A stretch of 64,000 nucleotides of DNA from assembly GCA_963779845.1 (NCBI GenBank), contig CAVZZV010000006.1, positions 496,001-560,000 on the forward strand, in the 5' to 3' direction. The notes beneath the pieces were generated by a model. That model searched no databases. It was not told where the DNA came from and saw only the letters and a program-made list of their open reading frames with translations. Below, one piece after another: positions 56,880 to 64,000 of this stretch. Source of the stretch: CAVZZV01 sp963779845. GTDB lineage: Bacteria; Bacteroidota; Bacteroidia; Bacteroidales; GCA-2748055. Each line of letters opens with the position of its first letter. Positions within the stretch are counted from its first letter, which is position 1. The translations under genes were made by a program, and so were the position numbers.

Positions 56880-58448
56880 ATGAGTGAAGACCACAAGCGC
56901 CAACTCGAACAACAACTCTGGAACATAGCCAATACCCTCAGGGGGAAAATGGATGCCGATGAATTCCGTGATTACATCCTGGGATTCATTTTTTATAAAT
57001 ATTTGTCCGGGAAAATGAGGATGTATGCCGATGCCATTCTGAAAGAAGATAAGATTTCCTACCTCGAAATAAACGAAGACAGCAAACAGGGACAGCAGTA
57101 TCTTGAAGCCATCAGGGAAGAATCACTTGAAAAACTTGGTTATTTCCTTAAACCATCCGAATTGTTCAGTCAACTGGCAAAGCGTGGCAATGGCAATGGG
57201 AAATCATCCAGTAACTTCATCATCGAAGACCTACAGGTCATCCTGAACAATATTCAACTCAGCACGATGGGAACCCGCAGTGAGGAGGACTTTGACCATC
57301 TGTTTGAGGACATGGATTTGAACAGTACTAAATTGGGTAAGTCAGTGGAGCAACGAAATGAAGTCATTGCTAAGGTAATGTCACATCTCGACAAAATTGA
57401 TTTCCAGCTGGAACAATCTGAGGTAGATGTCCTGGGTGATGCTTATGAATACCTGATTGCTCAATTCGCCAGTGGTGCTGGCAAAAAGGCCGGGGAATTC
57501 TACACCCCTCAGCAAGTCTCAAAGATTCTGGCGCGTATTGTAACACTGGGGAAGACCAGAATTAAATCAGCCTATGACCCCACAGCTGGTTCTGGTTCAT
57601 TGTTGCTACGATTGGCACGAGAGAGCGAGGTTTTGAATTTTTATGGACAGGAACGCAACCGAACCACCTATAACCTGTGCAGGATGAATATGATCCTGCA
57701 TGATGTGCATTATACCCGTTTTGATGTTAAACTGGAAGACACGCTGGAATACCCTCAGCACAATAAACTTGATGCTGAAGCCGTGGTCGCCAATCCACCA
57801 TTCTCAGCACAGTGGAGTGCCAACCAATTATTTATGACCGATGACCGCTTCAGTGAGTATGGAAGACTTGCCCCCGGTTCCAAAGCGGATTATGCCTTCA
57901 TACAGCATATGATTTACCATCTGGCTGAGAATGGCACTATGGCTGTTGTAATGCCACATGGGGTGCTTTTCAGGGGAGCAGCCGAGGGACATATCCGAAA
58001 GTACCTTATTGCTGAGAAAAACTATCTGGATGCTGTTATCGGTCTTCCGGCGAACATCTTTTACGGGACAAGCATACCGACATGTATATTGGTATTTAAA
58101 AAATGTCGTGAGCAACCCGATGATATCCTGTTTATTGATGCCAGCCAGCACTTCGAGAAGGTCAAAACCCAGAATTATCTCAGGGATAAGGATGTGGAAC
58201 GAATAGTTGATACATATTCAAAGAGATTAACCATCGACAAGTACAGTTATGTTGCTGGTCTCGATGAGGTCAGGGAGAACGATTACAACCTGAATATCCC
58301 ACGTTATGTAGATACATTCGAAGAAGAAGAGCAGGTTGATATCGATGCGGTAGCATATGAATTGAAGACCTTGGAAGCCGATATGAAAGCAACCGATGAA
58401 ACCATTGCCGGGTATTGCAGGGAATTGAATATCTCAACGCCGTTTTAA
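56880..58448 (+). CDS. hsdM: type I restriction-modification methyltransferase subunit
   Basis: 522 residues. The N-terminal HsdM domain (LEQQLWNIANTLRGKMDADE, FRDYILGFIFYKYLSGKM) precedes the N6-adenine methyltransferase core: GEFYTPQQVSKILARI, SAM motif I DPTAGSGSLLL, and catalytic motif IV NPPF (AVVANPPFSAQWSAN). MAVVMPHGVLFRGAAEG is the usual later segment. Full length and intact. First gene of an operon with a broken specificity subunit, so on its own it cannot be targeted unless another HsdS exists in the genome. Confidence 0.97.
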   Translation: MSEDHKRQLEQQLWNIANTLRGKMDADEFRDYILGFIFYKYLSGKMRMYADAILKEDKISYLEINEDSKQGQQYLEAIREESLEKLGYFLKPSELFSQLAKRGNGNGKSSSNFIIEDLQVILNNIQLSTMGTRSEEDFDHLFEDMDLNSTKLGKSVEQRNEVIAKVMSHLDKIDFQLEQSEVDVLGDAYEYLIAQFASGAGKKAGEFYTPQQVSKILARIVTLGKTRIKSAYDPTAGSGSLLLRLARESEVLNFYGQERNRTTYNLCRMNMILHDVHYTRFDVKLEDTLEYPQHNKLDAEAVVANPPFSAQWSANQLFMTDDRFSEYGRLAPGSKADYAFIQHMIYHLAENGTMAVVMPHGVLFRGAAEGHIRKYLIAEKNYLDAVIGLPANIFYGTSIPTCILVFKKCREQPDDILFIDASQHFEKVKTQNYLRDKDVERIVDTYSKRLTIDKYSYVAGLDEVRENDYNLNIPRYVDTFEEEEQVDIDAVAYELKTLEADMKATDETIAGYCRELNISTPF

Positions 58449-58543
58449 GTCTATGAACTATGATGAGAGAGGATGGCTAAGATGGACTATGATATAAGAC
58501 AATGATTTGAATTTTTAACCTACAGGCATAAAACGTTCAGGTA

Positions 58544-58929
58544 ATGAATGTAGAATATAAATACCAGGAACTTACCGGAAGGATTATCGGGGCAGCCATG
58601 GGAAGTACATAATCATCTAGGGAAACGGTTTTCAGGAAGGTGATATATACCAGAGAGCGTTGTCCATTGAAATGCAGCTACAGGGTATTGCGCATGAAAG
58701 AGAAAAAGAAATGCCGCTGACATATAAAAACTGCAACATAGGAACAAGGCGTGTGGATTTCTTTGTAGATGAAAAAATAATGGTGGAGATAAAAGCTGTT
58801 AAGGAGCTTGAGGATGTACATCTTGCCCAGGCTATTAATTATCTCGAAGCCTATAAAATGGAAATTGGTCTTTTAATGAATTTTGGCAATACAAAGCTGC
58901 AATTCAAACGAATCATGATACCCAGATAA
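58544..58929 (+). pseudogene. GxxExxY protein, frameshifted
   Basis: Begins MNVEYKYQELTGRIIGAAM; the family motif region (EVHNHLGNGFQE-like) is broken by several one- or two-base insertions between 58598 and 58650. The frame then recovers to ALSIEMQLQGIAHEREKEMP-like text, GTRRVDFFVDEKIMVEIKAV and HLAQAINYLEAYKMEIGLLM NFG. The 3' two thirds is clean. Family function is unknown; the core resembles a nuclease-like fold (DFFVDEKIMVEIKA). Confidence 0.85.
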
Positions 58930-59006
58930 ATAATAAATCATAGTTCATCATGTTATATATTTCAATCATAGTTCAGACATTTACCATCCCAACACCGTTT
59001 TAATTC

Positions 59007-60276
59007 ATGAGTGAGTGAAAGAACATACCTGAATTGCGGTTTCCTGAATTTAGTGGGGAATGGGTAGAAAAACGATTAGCGGTGAAATATTTACTATCTC
59101 TGCTGGTGGTGAAATTCAGCAAGAAAATGTAAGTCAGACTGAAACCGAGATATTTAAATACTCCATATATGCAAATAGTCTGATAAAAAATATAAGGAAT
59201 TATATGAGTATATCCAATACTTTATAAAATTGAAGAAGAGTTTGTCACAGTAGCAGAGTAGAGCGCGTTAATATAGGAATCTGCACATGCAATAAATCAT
59301 AAATTTTAGTCCAATGTTGGTAAAATTGTTGATGTTTTAAAACCAAAAAACAGTGAAGATATCTACTTTCTTTGAATACCAAATAAACAAGATTAAATCA
59401 TATTTAAAGAAAGTACTGGTATCCCTCAATTAACTGCAACCACAAATTTAAATTATAAGATTGTTTTATCATTCCCTCTCATCCCCGAACAACAAAAAAT
59501 CGCATCCTTTTTCACCGCCATCGACAAAAAGATTTCCCAACTCAAGCAAAAGAAAACCCTGCTGGAACAATACAAAAAAGGGGTGATGCAGAAAATCTTC
59601 TCGCAGGAACCCGACGAAGGAGGCTCGCGAACACCTTTAAAAAATAAACAATGCCGTGAGCAAATAAGGTTCAGGGATGAGAATGGGCAGGAGTTTCCGA
59701 AGTGGGAGAAGAAGAGGTTGGGGGAAGTATTATTTGAGCACCTCGATAAGAATAAGAATAACAAATTTAATTTGAGGTGTTTTCAGTAGCAAAACATAAA
59801 GGATGTTATAAACCAAATCGAACACCTTGGTAGGTCATTTGCTGCAAAAGAAATATCACACTACAAACTAATTCATAATCATGATATTGTAATACACTAA
59901 AAGTCCAACATCTGATTTTCCTTTTGGGATTATAAAACAAAATATGACTGGAAGGATTGGAGTAGTATCTCCACTATATGGTGTTTTTAAGCCTGAAACA
60001 GAAACTTTGATTCATATTAATAATTATTTTCTATCATGGATTAACACATACAATTACCTAAAACCTCTTGTACAAAAAGGTGCAAAAATTACTATGAATA
60101 TCAACAATCATGATTTTCTTAATGGCGCAAAGTTGAACCTTCCTGTTTCCAAGTATGAACAAAACAGAATTGCTGAATTCATAAAATCCATTGATAACAA
60201 AATCAGCCACACCCAAACCCAAATAGAAAAAGCCGAACTTTGGAAAAAAGGATTGCTTCAAAAAATGTTTGTATAA
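59007..60276 (+). pseudogene. hsdS: type I R-M specificity subunit, degenerate
   Basis: Starts MSE-stop-KNIPELRFPEFSGEWVE, with an in-frame TGA at codon 4. First target-recognition domain remnants follow (GGEIQQENVSQTETEIF) with many stops. The first conserved helix region is clear (IPEQQKIASFFTAIDKKISQ, LKQKKTLLEQYKKGVMQKIF), then a second half (RFRDENGQEFPKWEKKRLGE, a broken domain, PLYGVFKPETETLIHINNYF) ending with YEQNRIAEFIKSIDNKISHT and WKKGLLQKMFV. Both recognition domains are disrupted, so no functional HsdS comes from this copy. Confidence 0.9.
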
Positions 60277-60425
60277 TTGCCTGATAAAAAGAGTAATAAG
60301 AATGAAGTCCGGTAAAAAAACCATATTATTTTTTGTGGAATTACATATTTGTATTACTTTTGCATTAACAGTACCCGTTTTGCATACCATAAGAACTGCA
60401 TACGGGTCATTTTTTTTATACAGCT

Positions 60426-61031
60426 ATGCCAAATAAACCCGCCTACACCATAGCTGACCAAATACAGCTCCTGAAATCACGGGGCATGCTATTCAGGGAT
60501 GAGCATTCAGCTGCTGAATTGTTAAAAAGCATCAGTTATTATAGACTCAAGGGATATTGGTGGGACATGCAAACCGATTACACTCTTCATATATTTGAGC
60601 CAAATACATATTTTGAAGATATAGTTGACAGATACGATTTCGATCGGAATCTTAGGCTGCTTCTCTTCGATGCCATTGCAAATGAAATGGGTCTGAACCT
60701 TCACAACGAACTTTCGAGTTGGTTAGAATCCATTGCATATGTCAGAAATATTATTGCCCATCATTCCCGCTTATGGAGCAAAAATATGGTAAAGAAACCG
60801 GTAGAACAGTTGAATAATCCAATAGGTCAATGGTTTACGAGACCACTGTCACAGGTTCAAACCAAGAAGCCATTTCTGATTATTTCGAGCATGTTGTACC
60901 TATGTAATGTGGTAGCTCCTTCTCACCAGATAAAAACAAAGATTCTTGCACTGATTAATTCGAATCCTCAGATTCCTGTTTATAAGCTCGGATTTTTAAA
61001 TAATTGGCAAAACGAACCTCTTTGGCAATAA
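60426..61031 (+). CDS. Abi_2 (AbiD/AbiF-like) protein with an internal deletion
   Basis: 201 residues. The N-terminus is typical (PAYTIADQIQLLKSRGMLFR, AAELLKSISYYRLKGYWWDM, FEDIVDRYDFDRNLRLLLFD), as is the C-terminal HEPN-like part with the RN-x3-H motif in YVRNIIAHHSRLWSKNMVKK. After LLLFDAI the protein jumps to ANEMGLNLHNELSSWLES; family members have roughly 90-100 more residues there. The deletion is in frame. It is encoded between hsdS and hsdR, 3 bp ahead of hsdR. Abi_2 proteins are RNase-like abortive-infection factors; activity of this short form is doubtful. Confidence 0.85.
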   Translation: MPNKPAYTIADQIQLLKSRGMLFRDEHSAAELLKSISYYRLKGYWWDMQTDYTLHIFEPNTYFEDIVDRYDFDRNLRLLLFDAIANEMGLNLHNELSSWLESIAYVRNIIAHHSRLWSKNMVKKPVEQLNNPIGQWFTRPLSQVQTKKPFLIISSMLYLCNVVAPSHQIKTKILALINSNPQIPVYKLGFLNNWQNEPLWQ

Positions 61032-61034
61032 GCG

Positions 61035-63887
61035 ATGGCAAAACAACCCGAACTAATACTCGAAGAAAAACTGGTTCAGCACCTTACTGAGCTGGGTTAT
61101 GGCTTGATCCATATTACAGATGAAGCTGACCTGGTAATTAATCTGAAATCTCAACTTGAGAAGCACAATAACATTACATTCTCAGATAAAGAGTTTGAGA
61201 AAGTATTAAATATCCTTAGTAAAGGATCTGTATTCGAAAAGGCCGGGACTCTCAGGGAAAAACAACACATAATCAGAGATAATGGCAAAGATCTTTATTT
61301 TGAATTTATCAATACTGAGCATTGGTGTCAAAACCAATACCAGGTTACTCATCAGGTTAATGCTGAAGGTAAGTACCGGAATCGTTATGATGTTACCCTG
61401 CTGATCAACGGACTTCCCCTTGTCCAAATCGAGCTTAAGCGCAGAGGTCTTGAATTGAAAGAGGCTTTTAACCAGATAAACCGTTATCAAAGACATTCCT
61501 TTAGTTCAAGCTATGGATTGTATCAATACATCCAGATTTTCGTGATAAGTAACGGAGTCAACACCAAATATTATGCGAACAACCGGCATCAGTCCTTTAA
61601 GCAGACCTTCTACTGGACAGATATCAGTAATAAACGCATCAACAATATCCTTAATGGCTTTACTTCTGAGTTCCTGGAACCTTGTCATATCAGCAAAATG
61701 ATATGTAAGTATGTGGTGCTGAATGAAGCATACAAAATATTGATGGTACTGAGACCATATCAGTATTATGCGGTTGAAGCACTTGTTGACAGGGTATTGC
61801 ATGGCCGCAAGAATGGCTACATCTGGCATACTACAGGTTCAGGAAAAACCTTAACAAGTTTTAAGGCAAGCCAGATTTTAATGAGCCTTCCAAAAGTCAG
61901 AAAAATCGTTTTTGTAGTCGATCGCCGGGATCTGGATTACCAGACAACAAAAGAGTTTAATAGCTTCAGCAAGGGAAGTGTCGACGGTACAGACAATACC
62001 AGAAAGCTGGTAAAACAATTTTCCGATGATACAAAACTCATAGTGACTACTATCCAGAAGCTGAATACTGCAATAAGTAAAAAACAGCATCTTAAGTCCA
62101 TGGAGGCAGTCAGAGATGAAAGAATCATATTCATTTTTGATGAATGCCATCGCAGTCAGTTTGGTGAGACCCATGCCAGGATTACAGGTTATTTCAGGAA
62201 TTTCCAGATGTTCGGTTTTACTGGTACACCAATATTCGCTGACAATGCCTTTAAAAACATTCAGGGAAAAAGAACTACAAAGGATCTGTTCGGAGAATGC
62301 CTCCATAAATACGTGATTACCGATGCCATCCGGGATGAGAATGTTTTGAAATTCAGTATTGAGTATGTTGGCAAATATAAAGACAGAAAGAGTGCTAACG
62401 ACATAGATATTCAGGTTGAAGCCATCGATGTGGAGGAACTAATGGAGTCTGAACAGCGTCTGGAAAAGATCGTTGATTACATCATTGCCTACCACCCTGC
62501 AAAAACACACAATAAATCATTCACAGGTCTTTTCGCGGTAAGTAGTATTAAATCATTGATTAACTACTACGAAATCTTTAAACGCAAGAAGGATGAAGGC
62601 AAGCATAACCTGAAGATTGCCACGATATTCAGCTACACTGCAAATGAAGAGGATGTCGATGCCGATGGATTCATACCAGAAGAACTGCTTATGGCTGCGG
62701 AGCCTGAAGCAAGCTATGCAACTGCTCACAGCAGGGAAAAACTGGATGAATTCATTGAGGATTACAACAAGCTGTTTAATAGCGCATATTCCACCCGCGA
62801 TAGTCAGAGTTTTTACAATTACTACAATGATATCAGCAAGAAGGTAAAGGAAGGCAAGGTTGATATCCTGCTTGTGGTGAATATGTTCCTGACAGGATTT
62901 GACAGTCCTGCTCTGAACACATTATATGTTGATAAGAATCTCAGGTACCATGGACTTATTCAGACATATTCCCGTACAAATCGTATCCTCAATGAGCTCA
63001 AATCACAGGGTAACATTGTTTCTTTCCGAAATCTTAAATCATCTACTGATGAGGCTATAACTTTATTCAGCAATAAAGAAGCCATTGAAGAAATCATCAT
63101 GGATCCTTATGATGATTATGTTAAATTCTTTAATCGGGCATATACACAGCTCCTTAGTATAGCTCCTACAGTTGGCAGCGTTGATGATCTGGAAACCGAA
63201 GAAGATGAACTTTCTTTTATTAAAGCTTTCCGGGACCTGATGCGTATTAAAAATATCCTTGCATCTTTCTCAGACTTCAAATGGGAAGATCTGTATATGA
63301 AAGAGCAGGACTTCGAGGATTATAAATCCAAATATCTTGATCTCCACGATAAGGTGAAATCAAATAATCAGGTTGAAAAGGTAAGCATATTGAATGATGT
63401 GGATTTTGAGCTGGAACTGATCCATCGTGATGAAATAAACGTTAGTTATATCATTCAGTTGCTGATTAAATTAAAAGCCAATCAAAAGAAGGAAGCTGAG
63501 AAAATAGAAAAGGAGATTCAGAATCTTCTGAATTCAGAAAAACAACTGCGGAGTAAGAAGGAGCTGATAGAAAAATTCATCAGGGAAAACCTGGCTGGAA
63601 TAGAAAACACTGAAGAAATACCTCAGGAGTTTGAGAAGTTCTGGAACATTGAGCAAGACAGAGCATTCCTACAACTAATTCACGATGAAAACCTGAGTAA
63701 AGAACGAACCCAGGCACTTATTGAGCATTACCTTTATGCTGAGAAAGAACCCATGAGGGATGATATTCTCGATCTTCTGGAAAGTGATAAACCAACCCTT
63801 CTTCAACGAAAGATTACGGGTGAGAGGATATCAAAGAGAATCATCACTTATGTTGAAACTTTTATAAATGGATTTGTTGGTGTATAA
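61035..63887 (+). CDS. hsdR: type I restriction enzyme motor/nuclease subunit
   Basis: 950 residues. N-terminal PD-(D/E)xK nuclease: RNRYDVTLLINGLPLVQIEL followed by KRRG supplies the Asp and ExK. SF2 helicase motor: Walker A HTTGSGKTLTSF, DEAD-like IIFIFDECHRSQFG, motif III FGFTGTP, motif VI region IQTYSRTNRILNE. The C-terminal helical domain follows. Full length with no damage. It needs HsdM and HsdS to cut foreign DNA; the local HsdS is broken, so retention may depend on another HsdS or be recent. Confidence 0.96.
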   Translation: MAKQPELILEEKLVQHLTELGYGLIHITDEADLVINLKSQLEKHNNITFSDKEFEKVLNILSKGSVFEKAGTLREKQHIIRDNGKDLYFEFINTEHWCQNQYQVTHQVNAEGKYRNRYDVTLLINGLPLVQIELKRRGLELKEAFNQINRYQRHSFSSSYGLYQYIQIFVISNGVNTKYYANNRHQSFKQTFYWTDISNKRINNILNGFTSEFLEPCHISKMICKYVVLNEAYKILMVLRPYQYYAVEALVDRVLHGRKNGYIWHTTGSGKTLTSFKASQILMSLPKVRKIVFVVDRRDLDYQTTKEFNSFSKGSVDGTDNTRKLVKQFSDDTKLIVTTIQKLNTAISKKQHLKSMEAVRDERIIFIFDECHRSQFGETHARITGYFRNFQMFGFTGTPIFADNAFKNIQGKRTTKDLFGECLHKYVITDAIRDENVLKFSIEYVGKYKDRKSANDIDIQVEAIDVEELMESEQRLEKIVDYIIAYHPAKTHNKSFTGLFAVSSIKSLINYYEIFKRKKDEGKHNLKIATIFSYTANEEDVDADGFIPEELLMAAEPEASYATAHSREKLDEFIEDYNKLFNSAYSTRDSQSFYNYYNDISKKVKEGKVDILLVVNMFLTGFDSPALNTLYVDKNLRYHGLIQTYSRTNRILNELKSQGNIVSFRNLKSSTDEAITLFSNKEAIEEIIMDPYDDYVKFFNRAYTQLLSIAPTVGSVDDLETEEDELSFIKAFRDLMRIKNILASFSDFKWEDLYMKEQDFEDYKSKYLDLHDKVKSNNQVEKVSILNDVDFELELIHRDEINVSYIIQLLIKLKANQKKEAEKIEKEIQNLLNSEKQLRSKKELIEKFIRENLAGIENTEEIPQEFEKFWNIEQDRAFLQLIHDENLSKERTQALIEHYLYAEKEPMRDDILDLLESDKPTLLQRKITGERISKRIITYVETFINGFVGV

Positions 63888-64000
63888 TCAATCTAAGACA
63901 TTATTAAAAATTCTTCTATTGTTTTCTGCCATTCCTGTAAAATAAGGAATGAATTTTTCGAATTTTGAAGACTGGTCGAATATAACTTCCTAAAATGATA

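Noticed and set aside
1..64000. CRISPR arrays, tRNA or rRNA genes
   Set aside because: No regularly spaced direct repeats with unique spacers and no cloverleaf or rRNA-like sequence were noticed. The 54-bp array is coding.

Overview
The window is a chromosomal segment of a Bacteroidota bacterium. Support comes from a SusC/RagA-type TonB receptor with its FecR and ECF sigma regulators, SPII lipoproteins, TAnnTTTG-type promoter boxes, a type IX secretion C-terminal domain remnant and low GC throughout. Three secreted sulfatases with a GH43 enzyme suggest growth on sulfated, probably marine, polysaccharide. Genus cannot be read from the sequence.

Layout. 1-14.2 kb is a polysaccharide-utilisation region: on the minus strand sigma factor, FecR and the SusC-like receptor (cut by the left edge), and on the plus strand a toroid-fold lipoprotein, sulfatase, sulfatase, GH43 lipoprotein, sulfatase. 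14.3-22.7 kb is a nitric-oxide stress region: quinol NO reductase diverging from an iron-sulfur repair protein (Ric) and an Rrf2 regulator, followed by a frameshifted racemase, a PepSY membrane protein and DUF438/hemerythrin, DUF1858-DUF2249 and DUF4395 proteins. The norB-ric spacer holds one near-perfect 18-bp palindrome exactly 14 bp from the -7 box of each divergent promoter. 22.7-26.2 kb is a minus-strand kaiC-kaiB-histidine kinase-response regulator operon. 26.5-31.1 kb holds lipoproteins, small membrane proteins and a TspO-like protein.

31.1-40.2 kb is an AT-rich block of decayed structural genes of a contractile-tailed (T4-like) phage, including a full-length but shattered tail sheath gene, interrupted by an IS66 transposase pseudogene and a broken lipoprotein gene; its right edge cuts the 3' end of arsM. 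40.9-54.1 kb is a mosaic of insertion-sequence remnants (IS3-, IS1182-, IS110-, IS21- and IS4-like), dispersed repeats and accessory genes: an orphan MntA-type nucleotidyltransferase, a Fic protein, an N-formylglutamate amidohydrolase-like protein, a secreted protein of 18-residue repeats beside a divergent class III cyclase-like protein, and a 594-residue protein of unknown function.

54.2-63.9 kb is a defence island: an intact Thoeris system (thsA-thsB) and a type I restriction-modification locus in which hsdM and hsdR are intact, hsdS and a GxxExxY gene are broken, and an Abi_2 gene has lost its middle. Frameshifts concentrate in transposases, phage genes and hsdS while neighbouring long genes are intact, which favours real gene decay over general sequencing error.
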